Shown here: in pieces, positions 32,735-40,968 of the stretch
Layout: the number at the start of each line of letters is the position of its first letter
How positions within the stretch are numbered: the stretch's first letter is position 1
Assembly: GCF_003614435.1 (NCBI RefSeq)
Contig: NZ_CP025546.1
Location: 5,828,001-5,892,000 of the forward strand
Direction of reading: 5' to 3'
Length of the DNA stretch: 64,000 nt
Origin: Mycobacterium paragordonae
GTDB taxonomy: Bacteria; Actinomycetota; Actinomycetes; Mycobacteriales; Mycobacteriaceae
Notes under the pieces: generated by a model
Told to the model about the DNA's origin: nothing
Seen by the model: only the letters and a program-made list of their open reading frames with translations
Database searches by the model: none
Position numbers and translations under genes: made by a program

Positions 32735-33937
32735 GTGACAGTAAGCGCAGCCAGCGACGTCTATTTCGACCCGTATGATGTCGAGCTCAACGCTGACCCC
32801 TACCCCATGTTCCGGCGGCTGCGCGAGGAATCGCCGCTGTATTACAACGAGCAGCACGACTTTTACGCCCTCAGCCGCTTCGCCGACGTCGACAACGCCA
32901 TCGTCGACTACCAGACGTTCAGCTCCGCCCGCGGGGCGATCCTCGAGCTGATCCGGGCCAATATCGACATGCCACCGGGCGTGCTCATCTTCGAGGATCC
33001 GCCGGTCCACGACATCCACCGTAAGTTGTTGTCGCGCATGTTCACTCCGCGCAAGATCAGCGACCTGGAGCCCAAGATCCGGGAGTTCTGCGCGCGCAGC
33101 CTGGATCCGCTGGTCGACACCGGCAGGTTCGACTTCGTCAACGACCTCGGCGCCCAGATGCCGATGCGGGTGATCGGCATGCTGCTGGGAGTCCCGGAGG
33201 AAGATCAAGAAGCCGCACGCGATTTCGCCAACGCGCAGATGCGCACCGAGGCGGGTAAGCCGATGGAATTCTCGGCCGAAACCATGCTGAACGGCGAGTT
33301 TTTCGGTCAGTACATCGACTGGCGCGCGCAACATCCGTCCAACGACATCATGACCGAGTTGCTCAACGCGGAGTTCGAGGACGAGACCGGAACGGTCCGG
33401 CGCATGCGACGCGACGAACTGCTCACCTACGTCACCGTGGTCTCCGGCGCCGGCAACGAGACCACCACCCGGCTGATCGGTTGGGCGGGAAAGGTTTTGG
33501 CGGAACACCCGGATCAGCGTCGGGCGCTGGTGGAGAATCCGGCGTTGATTCCCGCGGCCGTCGAAGAATTGTTGCGGTACGAGCCGCCGGCGCCGCACGT
33601 CGCCCGGTACGTCACCCGCGACGTCGACTACTACGGCCAACGGGTCCCCGAAGGCAGCGTCATGATGATGCTGATCGGCGCGGCGAACCGCGACCATCGT
33701 CAATTCCCGCCTGACGGAGACGTTTTCGACATCCGCCGCGAGCCACGTCAACACCTCACGTTCAGCGTCGGCACCCACTATTGTCTCGGCTCGGCGCTGG
33801 CCCGCCTGGAGGGCCGGATCGCGCTCGAAGAGATTCTGAAGCGCTTCCCCGAATGGGATGTCGACCTAGCCGAGGCCACGCTTTCCCCGACGTCGACCGT
33901 GCGGGGTTGGGAATCCATGCCGGCCGTCTTCGGCTGA
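32735..33937 (+). CDS. Cytochrome P450
   Basis: This 400-residue P450 has I-helix VSGAGNETTTR near 231-241, ExxR in EELLRYEPP near 274-282, and heme loop TFSVGTHYCLGSALAR near 338-353. The heme loop FSVGTHYC differs from the FGxGxHxC norm at the third position (Val for Gly/Ala), seen in some mycobacterial CYPs. No ferredoxin follows it, unlike the P450s at 16249, 17931 and 43361, so it must use a carrier encoded elsewhere. The start is GTG 32735. Two SDR genes follow and probably oxidise its product. Confidence 0.9.
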   Translation: MTVSAASDVYFDPYDVELNADPYPMFRRLREESPLYYNEQHDFYALSRFADVDNAIVDYQTFSSARGAILELIRANIDMPPGVLIFEDPPVHDIHRKLLSRMFTPRKISDLEPKIREFCARSLDPLVDTGRFDFVNDLGAQMPMRVIGMLLGVPEEDQEAARDFANAQMRTEAGKPMEFSAETMLNGEFFGQYIDWRAQHPSNDIMTELLNAEFEDETGTVRRMRRDELLTYVTVVSGAGNETTTRLIGWAGKVLAEHPDQRRALVENPALIPAAVEELLRYEPPAPHVARYVTRDVDYYGQRVPEGSVMMMLIGAANRDHRQFPPDGDVFDIRREPRQHLTFSVGTHYCLGSALARLEGRIALEEILKRFPEWDVDLAEATLSPTSTVRGWESMPAVFG

Positions 33938-33967
33938 GTTACCTACTGAGTTACTAAGGAGGGAAAC

Positions 33968-34807
33968 ATGACTGGACGTGTAGAAGGTAAGGTCGCCTTC
34001 GTCACCGGGGCGGCGCGGGGCCAGGGGCGCAGCCACGCGGTGCGATTAGCCCAGGAAGGCGCCGACATCATCGCCGTCGACGTATGCAAGCCGATCGTCA
34101 AGAACACCACCATCCCGGCGTCGACACCCGAGGATCTGGCCGAGACCGCAGATCTCGTCAAGGGCCTCAACCGACGGATCGTCACAGCAGAGGTCGATGT
34201 ACGCGACTTCGACGCGCTCAAGGCCGCCGTGGACAGCGGCGTCGAGCAACTGGGGCGACTGGACATCATCGTTGCCAACGCCGGCATCGGCAACGGTGGC
34301 GACACCCTGGACAAGACCAGCGAATACGACTGGCAGGAGATGATCGACGTCAACCTGTCCAGCGTCTGGAAGTCGGTGAAAGCCGGCGTGCCGCATATCC
34401 TGGCGGGCCGCAACGGTGGCTCGATCATCCTCACCAGCTCGGTCGGCGGGATCAAGGCCTACCCGCACTGCGGCAGCTATGTGGCCGCCAAGCACGGCGT
34501 GGTGGGCATCATGCGCTCCTTCGCGGTTGAACTGGGGCAGCACATGATTCGGGTCAACTCCGTGCATCCCACGCATGTCGCCACCCCGATGCTGCATAAC
34601 GAGGGCACCTTCAAGATGTTCCGGCCGGACCTGGAGAATCCCGGACCGGACGACATGGCCCCGATCTGCCAGATGTTCCACACGCTGCCGATCCCGTGGG
34701 TCGAGGCGCAGGACGTCAGCAACGCCGTGCTGTTCTTCGCCTCCGACGAGTCTCGGTACATCACCGGCGTCACCCTGCCGGTAGATGCGGGGAGCTGCCT
34801 CAAATAG
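33968..34807 (+). CDS. Mycofactocin-coupled SDR family oxidoreductase
   Basis: This 279-residue SDR has VAFVTGAARGQGRSHAVRLA near 10-29, IIAVDVC near 35-41, an insertion of about 25 residues after it (TIPASTPEDLAETADLVKGL), and YVAAK near 178-182. This insertion and the GQGRSHA motif mark the mycofactocin-associated family (carveol-dehydrogenase-like), whose NAD stays bound and is reoxidised by mycofactocin. Substrates are typically secondary alcohols of terpenoids. AGGAGGG precedes the ATG. It follows the P450 by 30 bases and probably oxidises the alcohol that enzyme makes. Confidence 0.88.
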   Translation: MTGRVEGKVAFVTGAARGQGRSHAVRLAQEGADIIAVDVCKPIVKNTTIPASTPEDLAETADLVKGLNRRIVTAEVDVRDFDALKAAVDSGVEQLGRLDIIVANAGIGNGGDTLDKTSEYDWQEMIDVNLSSVWKSVKAGVPHILAGRNGGSIILTSSVGGIKAYPHCGSYVAAKHGVVGIMRSFAVELGQHMIRVNSVHPTHVATPMLHNEGTFKMFRPDLENPGPDDMAPICQMFHTLPIPWVEAQDVSNAVLFFASDESRYITGVTLPVDAGSCLK

Positions 34808-34816
34808 GGTTCGTCC

Positions 34817-35653
34817 ATGGACGGATTCGAGGGACGCGGAGCGGTCATCACCGGCGGCGCGAGCGGTATCGGCCTGGCCACCGCCACCGAGTTGGCCGGA
34901 CGCGGGGCCCGGGTGGTGCTCGCTGACGTCGACCAACCCGGCCTGGAGCTAGCGGTCGCGCATTTGCGTGGCCAGGGTTTTGACGCCCACGGCGTGATGT
35001 GCGACGTCCGGCATTTCGAAGAGGTGGCGCGCCTCGCGGACAAGGCCTTCCGGTTGCTCGGCCAGGTGGACGTCGTGTTCAGCAACGCCGGCATCGTGGT
35101 CGCCGGCCCGATCGCCGAAATGACGCACGAGGACTGGCGCTGGGTCATCGACATCGACTTGTGGGGTTCGATACACGCCGTCGAAGCGTTCCTGCCGCGA
35201 CTGCTCAAGCAGGGCACCGGCGGCCACATCGCGTTCACCGCCTCCTTCGCCGGGTTGGTGCCCAACGCCGGTCTCGGGGCGTACGGGGTCGCCAAGTATG
35301 GCGTGGTGAGCCTGGCCGAAACGCTGGCGCGAGAGGTCAAGGGCAATGGCATCGGAGTCTCGGTGCTGTGCCCGATGGTCGTCGAGACCAAGCTGCTGTC
35401 CAACTCCGAACGGATCCGGGGCGCGGACTACGGCCTGGCATCTACACCGGACGTCACAGGTTCGCTCGGACCGCTGCCCGCGCAGGACGAGACGCTGGGC
35501 GTCGCGGATCTCGCCCGCCTGACCGCCGATGCGATCCTGGCCAACCGCTTGTATGTGTTGCCGCACGAGGCGTCCCGGGCGTCGATCCGACGCCGGTTCG
35601 ACCGCATCGACCGGACTTTCGACGAACAGGCCGCCGAGGGCTGGCGCCACTGA
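34817..35653 (+). CDS. Short-chain dehydrogenase/reductase
   Basis: This 278-residue classical SDR has ITGGASGIG near 11-19, SNAGI near 89-93 (Ser replacing the first Asn of NNAG), and YGVAK near 155-159 with a Ser (ASFAG) upstream. The C-terminal region is longer than usual (RRRFDRIDRTFDEQAAEG) and lacks VDGG, as in mycobacterial SDRs of the Rv1144/Rv1928 style, though I make no orthology claim. It starts 9 bases after the mycofactocin-type SDR and ends the operon, converging on another SDR. Confidence 0.8.
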   Translation: MDGFEGRGAVITGGASGIGLATATELAGRGARVVLADVDQPGLELAVAHLRGQGFDAHGVMCDVRHFEEVARLADKAFRLLGQVDVVFSNAGIVVAGPIAEMTHEDWRWVIDIDLWGSIHAVEAFLPRLLKQGTGGHIAFTASFAGLVPNAGLGAYGVAKYGVVSLAETLAREVKGNGIGVSVLCPMVVETKLLSNSERIRGADYGLASTPDVTGSLGPLPAQDETLGVADLARLTADAILANRLYVLPHEASRASIRRRFDRIDRTFDEQAAEGWRH

Positions 35654-35665
35654 CCCTCGCGAGCG

Positions 35666-36475
35666 CTAGGAACTCGGGCCCAGGCGGTAGGCGCCGGTCT
35701 GCGGGTCGTGGTACCACCCGCCCGCCGCGTGGGTGCCGCCGTCGACGTGCAACGTCTGGCCGGTGATGTAGGTCGACATGTCCGAGGCGAGAAAGATTGC
35801 CGCAGCGGCGGTTTCGTCGACGTGCCCGGGCCGGCCCCACGGCACTACCGCACCCATGGCCGCCGTTGCTTCCGCGCCGCCGAGCTGAGCCAGACCCTCG
35901 GTCAGGGTGATGTCGGGTGCTATCGCGTTGACCCGGATACCGTGGGACGCCAGTTCCAGCGCGGCGGTCTTGGTGTAGTTGATGACGCCGGCCTTGGCGG
36001 CGGCGTAGGCCGCGTAGCCGGGGGCGGCCCGCACCCCTTCGATCGAGGTGACGGAGATGACGCTGCCGGGCAGGCCGTCGCCGACCATCCGGCGGGCGAC
36101 CCGCTGGGTGCACAGCAGCACGTGCCGCAGGTTGGCGCGATACAAAGCGTCCCAACCGTTCTCGCTGGTCTCCAGCAGCGGCGAGGAGAACACACCCCCG
36201 GCATTGTTGACCAGGATCGTCGGAATCCCCAGCTCGGCCTCCGTTTGGGCCAGCGCGGCGTCGACCTGGCCGCTGTCCCGGACGTCAGTGGTGATGCCCA
36301 GTGCGCCAATCGATTCCGCAGCCTGCGCACAGGTATCGGGATTGCGTTCCCAGATGGCCACGCGCGCGCCGAAGGCCGCGAAACCCGCGGCGATGCCGCG
36401 TCCGATGCCGGCTCCCCCACCGGTGACGACCGCGACCCGGCCGGTCAGCAGAATGTTCGACGGGTCAACAGCCAC
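35666..36475 (-). CDS. Short-chain dehydrogenase/reductase
   Basis: This 269-residue SDR has VTGGGAGIGRG near 18-28, NNAGG near 90-94, Ser in SVTSIEG, and YAAAK near 160-164. It ends in TGQTLHVDGGTHAAGGWYHD, a VDGG C-terminus followed by a longer tail rich in aromatic residues, probably covering the active site. GTG 36475 follows GGGAGG. It is the last gene of the long leftward operon that begins beyond 45 kb, so it probably oxidises or reduces a CoA-linked ring intermediate. Confidence 0.85.
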   Translation of the reverse strand: MAVDPSNILLTGRVAVVTGGGAGIGRGIAAGFAAFGARVAIWERNPDTCAQAAESIGALGITTDVRDSGQVDAALAQTEAELGIPTILVNNAGGVFSSPLLETSENGWDALYRANLRHVLLCTQRVARRMVGDGLPGSVISVTSIEGVRAAPGYAAYAAAKAGVINYTKTAALELASHGIRVNAIAPDITLTEGLAQLGGAEATAAMGAVVPWGRPGHVDETAAAAIFLASDMSTYITGQTLHVDGGTHAAGGWYHDPQTGAYRLGPSS

Positions 36476-36493
36476 GGCTACCTCCCGCGAGAG

Positions 36494-38872
36494 TCACCCC
36501 GGGGCCTGGCCGATCACACCGTCGGCTTCCAGCTGAGCGATCTCCGCATCGGTCAGGCCCAGCTCCGCCAACAACTCCCGATTGTGTTGCCCCAGCAGCG
36601 GTGCCGGTTGGGTGTGGAATCGGCATGGGCCGCCGGACAATCGCATGGGCACGCTGCTGAGCCTAGCCGGGCCGCAAACCGGATGGTCGACGACTTCGAA
36701 GAAGCCGCGCGCGGCGAGCTGGTCCAGCTCCGCCTGCCGGTGCGGCTGCATGACCTTGGCAACGGGCACACCGGCATCCCACAGGGTGTCCACGATCTCG
36801 TCCCGCGTGCGTCCCGCACACCATTGTGCGAGCCATTCATCGATCCGATCCTGGTGCGCGCGCCGGCCCGCCGCGGTGGCCAGCGCCGGATCGGTTGCCC
36901 ACGTGGGGGATCCGAGCGCACCGCACAATTGTGCCCACTGCTCGTCGGTGGCCACCGCGATCGCGACCCAGCTGTCGAGGCGTCCGAACTCGTCGATGTC
37001 GGCGCTCAGGTACAGGTTCTGCGGCACGGCCGTCGGACCCCGGTTCCCGGCCCGCTCCAGCAAGGCGCCGTAGGCGGAGTACTCGATGACCTGTTCGGCG
37101 GCGATGTTGAGCGCCGCATCGACCATCGCGGCCTCCACCATGACGCCCTGCCCGGTGCGGCGGCGGTGCTCCAGCGCCAGCAGCAGCGCGTTGAGCGCGT
37201 GGATGCCGGCGTTGGGATCGCCCACCGAGTACGGCTCGAACGGGGTGCGGTCGGGATAGCCGGTCAGCCAGCTCAGCCCCGACGCCGACTCGATGACGTA
37301 GGCGAACGCCGGATTGTCGCGCCAAGGCCCGTCCAGTCCGAATCCGGGCATTCGCAACAGGATCGCGTCGGGCCGGACCGCCTGCACGGCCGCGAAATCC
37401 AGGCCGATGTGATCGAGCACGCGGGGGGTGAAGTTCTCCGCGATCACGTCACAGGTGCCGATGAGCTCAAGCAGCAGTTCCCGCCCCCGCGGGCGATGCA
37501 GGTCCAGGGTCAGGCCCTTCTTGTTGGTGTTGAGTGCCGCGAAGATCGGCGACTTCTCCCACCACTGCTCCTCGGTGACCGGGATACCGGCGATAAGCCG
37601 GGTGCCGTCCGGGCGGCGGGCGGATTCGATGTGAATCACCTCGGCGCCCAACATCGCCAGCAGGTGGGTACAGGACGGCCCGGCCCAGAACGCGGTCATG
37701 TCCAGCACGCGAAGACCGAACAGCGGCAATCGTTTTGGCGGCTCAGCCGACACGGCTCGCGGCACCGGGGTGGCCGCCCGGTAGTGCGCGGTGTGTTCAC
37801 CAAGCCTGGGCGCCACTCCCGGTTGCCGCAACTGCGCCGGCCGCAGCCGGTACGGGTGGCCCGGCTGCTGAAAGCCATCCCGGGGATTGCGCTGAAAAGA
37901 ACCGCGATCGACGAAGTGATCCAGCCCAACGATGTTGGCGCCGTTGGCCACCGGGGCATTGGGTATCCGGAACGCGGTCGCCAGTTCGCGGATCTCATCG
38001 GACGGGTGATTGCGCACCCAGTCGTAGATCTCGTCGGCGTAGACGTTGGCCAGTTCGGTGATCGACAGCGGGGAATCCTCGTCGATCCATTCCGGGTGCC
38101 CGACCATGGCGCACAGGTCGAACCACTGTTGCGCGGTGCCGCAGCCCAGGTCCACCAGCCCGTCCTGCGCGGCGGCCACGCCGGGGACCGTGAGTCGGCG
38201 CGCATCGCGCCACGGCCGGCCGAGCATTTCGAAATACGTCACCGGGTAGTACGTCAGGCCCAGGATCTGGGTCTCCAGCATTGACAGGTCGATGAGTTGG
38301 CCCTGACTGCGACCGCCGTGGAGCGCGGCCAGAATCGCCGCGCTGGCGTAGGCGCCGGCGAGGTACTCGCCGACCTGCCCGCCGACGAACACCGGGGCCC
38401 GGTCTGCCACACCGCGCCCCAGTCCGACAATCCCACCGGACCAGGCCTGCAGTGTGAACTCGGTGGCCGGGCGGTCCCGCCAGGGCCCGTCCAGGCCGAA
38501 CGGAGTGATCGACGCGACGACCAGGTGCGGATGGCGCTCGCGTATCGCTGCGGGCGAAAAGCACTCGGCTAGTGCAGAACCCGCAGACCACACCACCGCG
38601 TCCGCACCGGCCAACAGCCGCCCCACGAACTCGGCATCTGAGTCCGGGTCGGCGACCACACTGTGCTTGGACCCGGCAAGGAAGCTGAACAGCGCGCCGT
38701 CACCCGTTAGGTCAGACCCCGATGCCGACCATGATCTGAGCCAATCACCCTCCGGTGATTCGACTTTGATGATGTCGGCGCCGCCGTCGGCGAGCAGTTT
38801 GGTGCAGTAGGCGCCCGCGATCCCATAGGACAGGTCGATCACGGTGTAACCCGACAGCGGTGACGGGGTCAC
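36494..38872 (-). CDS. Two-domain CaiB/BaiF (type III) CoA-transferase
   Basis: This 792-residue protein is a tandem fusion of two type III CoA-transferase domains (1-370 and 380-792). The catalytic Asp of the family lies in an M-x-D-A element: domain two has AAMVDAAL with D585, while domain one has LSMLETQ with Glu200 in its place. Type III transferases form interlocked dimers, so the fusion may be an obligate internal heterodimer with one active site. It would move CoA between a carboxylate and an acyl-CoA; no acyl-CoA ligase is encoded nearby, so it may be the CoA entry step. GTG 38872 overlaps the previous stop by one base. Confidence 0.85.
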   Translation of the reverse strand: MTPSPLSGYTVIDLSYGIAGAYCTKLLADGGADIIKVESPEGDWLRSWSASGSDLTGDGALFSFLAGSKHSVVADPDSDAEFVGRLLAGADAVVWSAGSALAECFSPAAIRERHPHLVVASITPFGLDGPWRDRPATEFTLQAWSGGIVGLGRGVADRAPVFVGGQVGEYLAGAYASAAILAALHGGRSQGQLIDLSMLETQILGLTYYPVTYFEMLGRPWRDARRLTVPGVAAAQDGLVDLGCGTAQQWFDLCAMVGHPEWIDEDSPLSITELANVYADEIYDWVRNHPSDEIRELATAFRIPNAPVANGANIVGLDHFVDRGSFQRNPRDGFQQPGHPYRLRPAQLRQPGVAPRLGEHTAHYRAATPVPRAVSAEPPKRLPLFGLRVLDMTAFWAGPSCTHLLAMLGAEVIHIESARRPDGTRLIAGIPVTEEQWWEKSPIFAALNTNKKGLTLDLHRPRGRELLLELIGTCDVIAENFTPRVLDHIGLDFAAVQAVRPDAILLRMPGFGLDGPWRDNPAFAYVIESASGLSWLTGYPDRTPFEPYSVGDPNAGIHALNALLLALEHRRRTGQGVMVEAAMVDAALNIAAEQVIEYSAYGALLERAGNRGPTAVPQNLYLSADIDEFGRLDSWVAIAVATDEQWAQLCGALGSPTWATDPALATAAGRRAHQDRIDEWLAQWCAGRTRDEIVDTLWDAGVPVAKVMQPHRQAELDQLAARGFFEVVDHPVCGPARLSSVPMRLSGGPCRFHTQPAPLLGQHNRELLAELGLTDAEIAQLEADGVIGQAPG

Positions 38873-39837
38873 TACCGCTTGGCCTTTCGGCCCTTGCCGC
38901 GCGCCCCCTTGCTCAACCGCCAGTCCGGCGGGAAGTTGTCGTCGTTGGCCTTGACGGCGCCACCGAGACCCCGGCCGACCGCGTCGTCGAGGAGGAAGTC
39001 GTCGCCATCCGCGCGCACGCTGCCCCCGGCGGACTCGAAGAAGCCGCTCAGCAGACTGCCCATGTACTCGCCCTGAAACTGCTTCATGATCTCGAAGAAC
39101 GTCTTCTGCATGAAAACCGTGTCGGTAGGCCGGTTACGCGCGCAGGCCAGCGCGTACTTCTCGACCTCGGCCTCCAGCCCGGCGCGTGGCACCACGCTGT
39201 TGAGGAAGTTACAGTCATACATCTCGGCGGCGGTGAACGCCCGCCCGGTGAACACCATCTCCTGAAATTTGCGGATGCCCATAGTCTGGGCCCACCACCA
39301 CATCCGGGGTCCCCAGCCGTAGTACCGGAACGACGGATGCCCGAAAAGTGCGTCGTCAGAGGCAATTACCAGGTCTGCGTCGGCTGCCTGGTAGAAGTGC
39401 CAGCCGTAGCAGTAGCCCTTGACTTCGAGAATGGAGATCTTCTTGAAGTCCTGCAGTCCGCGGATTCCGGAGTTCGGGTTGGCGTACCACTGCCCCACCG
39501 AGGCGCCGTGCCGGAACGAACCGCGGGGCGGATAGGTGACGTCACCGGCGCCCAACCGGAATTCGGTCAGCAGGGGTCCGGGATCGTCGGAGTCTTTGGC
39601 CCGCATGAACTCTTTTAGGTCCGCGCCGGATCCCAGATCGTCACCGGCGCCGCGGATCACGACGACCTTGACGTCATCGTCGACGCCGGCCCGGTGCAGC
39701 AGGTCGGCGTAGCGGTGCCGCGCCGCGATCGTCGGCGCGTTCAGGTACTCGGGCCGGTCGAAGGTGATGGTCGCGATGCGGGTCTTGGCGTCCTTGTCGT
39801 AGCGAATGATCTTCTTGGCCTTGGAGTCAGCGGCCAT
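38872..39837 (-). CDS. Enoyl-CoA hydratase/isomerase-like protein (long form)
   Basis: This 321-residue crotonase-fold protein is about 60 residues longer than usual. Core motifs are FDRPEYLNAPT near 26-36, the oxyanion segment GAGDDLGSGADLKEF near 63-77, and LEVKGYCYGWHFYQAADADLVIA near 135-157, where Ala-Gly of the normal GxAxGGG is replaced by YGWHF. A Lys/Arg-rich C-terminus (GARGKGRKAKR) is unusual. Altered oxyanion residues suggest a ring-cleaving or decarboxylating crotonase, not a plain hydratase. The CoA-transferase gene overlaps its stop. Confidence 0.75.
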   Translation of the reverse strand: MAADSKAKKIIRYDKDAKTRIATITFDRPEYLNAPTIAARHRYADLLHRAGVDDDVKVVVIRGAGDDLGSGADLKEFMRAKDSDDPGPLLTEFRLGAGDVTYPPRGSFRHGASVGQWYANPNSGIRGLQDFKKISILEVKGYCYGWHFYQAADADLVIASDDALFGHPSFRYYGWGPRMWWWAQTMGIRKFQEMVFTGRAFTAAEMYDCNFLNSVVPRAGLEAEVEKYALACARNRPTDTVFMQKTFFEIMKQFQGEYMGSLLSGFFESAGGSVRADGDDFLLDDAVGRGLGGAVKANDDNFPPDWRLSKGARGKGRKAKR

Positions 39838-39840
39838 GAC

Positions 39841-40968
39841 CTAGCCCCGCCAGAACGGGCTGGCGGTCAGCACCTGCGGGCCGTCGGCCGTGATGAGCAC
39901 CGCCTCGCGCCCGAACACCGCGCCGACTCCCTGCTCCCAGACGTAGCCGGTGACCGCAAGCACTATGCCGGGTTCCAGCCGCTCCTGCGCCGCGGTGCGG
40001 GGCATGCGTGCGGAGATGACCGGCGGGTCAAAGCCCATGCCCAGGCCCCGCGCCACGGGCATCGGCGGTGCGGGCTCCCCCGCTGTGGCATACGCGGCCA
40101 GCAGCTCATCCGCTCCCGCTCCCGGCCGGCACACGGCAATCAGCATGTCCCACAACCGGTCCCAACGGCTGAACAGTTCCGCGGCGCCGGTGACATCGCC
40201 CACCGGCCAGGTGCGTCCCACCTCGCCGATGTAGCCGCCGGCCAGAACGCCGGCGGACAGCGCCACCAGGTCGCCGGACTGCACCCGACCGTCGCCGGCG
40301 GCGCGCCGCCAGGGATGCTCACGCGACGTCACCCAGGCCACATCTTGATTCGACGGGGTGCTCACCCCGCCGGCGGCCACCGCCTCCAGCAGCACCCCGG
40401 CCAATTCCTGCTCCCGTACACCGCGCCGCAATCCCGCGACGGCCGCGGCCAGGCCGGATTCGGCGACGGCGATGGATTCCCGTAAGGCGACGATCTCCTC
40501 GTCTGTCTTGATTCGCCGCGCCGCGCGCATGGCCAGTTCACCGTCGACCAGTTCGGCGCTGGGGAAGGCGGTCGGCAACAGCTGCGCGAAAACCGGTGAC
40601 AGCGCATCGGTTCCGACTCGACGGGCGGTGGACGCGCCGGCGATGCGGCTCAGCGCGGCGATGGTGTTCGCCGGATTCCAGGAGATGCCGTACAGGTTCT
40701 CCCGCGGGATGTCCTCGGGGATGCCCTCGTCCCAGGTACTGAGCAGATGAACGGCGCCCGTCTCGCGCACCAGCACGCAGGTGGGTCCGAACGGCCGTGT
40801 CCCGGCGACCCAGAGTTGCGGTGCGCCAGTCACATAGCGGACGTTGGCCTGCCGGCCCAGCACGAGCACGTCCAGATCGTGGGCGGCCATCTGGGCCAGC
40901 GCGCGCTCCCGGCGGCCGAGACGCAGCGCCCGTGCGTCGGGCAGGACTTCAGTCGACATAAGGGTCAT
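39841..40968 (-). CDS. M24-fold (creatinase/aminopeptidase P) protein with lost metal ligands
   Basis: This 375-residue pita-bread-fold protein lacks most of the five metal ligands: the first Asp is Ser238 (VALSAG), the second is Glu249 (YIGEVGRT), the His is Leu309 (ARGLGMGF), and the first Glu is Thr340 (AVTGYVW); only Glu355 remains. It is therefore probably not a metallopeptidase, and like creatinase may either work without metal or act as a structural partner. The next gene upstream encodes a canonical relative, overlapping by 20 bases. ATG 40968 or 40959 could be the start. Confidence 0.75.
   Translation of the reverse strand: MTLMSTEVLPDARALRLGRRERALAQMAAHDLDVLVLGRQANVRYVTGAPQLWVAGTRPFGPTCVLVRETGAVHLLSTWDEGIPEDIPRENLYGISWNPANTIAALSRIAGASTARRVGTDALSPVFAQLLPTAFPSAELVDGELAMRAARRIKTDEEIVALRESIAVAESGLAAAVAGLRRGVREQELAGVLLEAVAAGGVSTPSNQDVAWVTSREHPWRRAAGDGRVQSGDLVALSAGVLAGGYIGEVGRTWPVGDVTGAAELFSRWDRLWDMLIAVCRPGAGADELLAAYATAGEPAPPMPVARGLGMGFDPPVISARMPRTAAQERLEPGIVLAVTGYVWEQGVGAVFGREAVLITADGPQVLTASPFWRG

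Noticed and set aside
35708..38284. An 858-codon open frame on the plus strand
   Set aside because: It lies opposite the CoA-transferase and SDR genes, has an Arg/His/Gln-rich composition and no recognisable domain. It is the high-GC shadow of the minus-strand genes.
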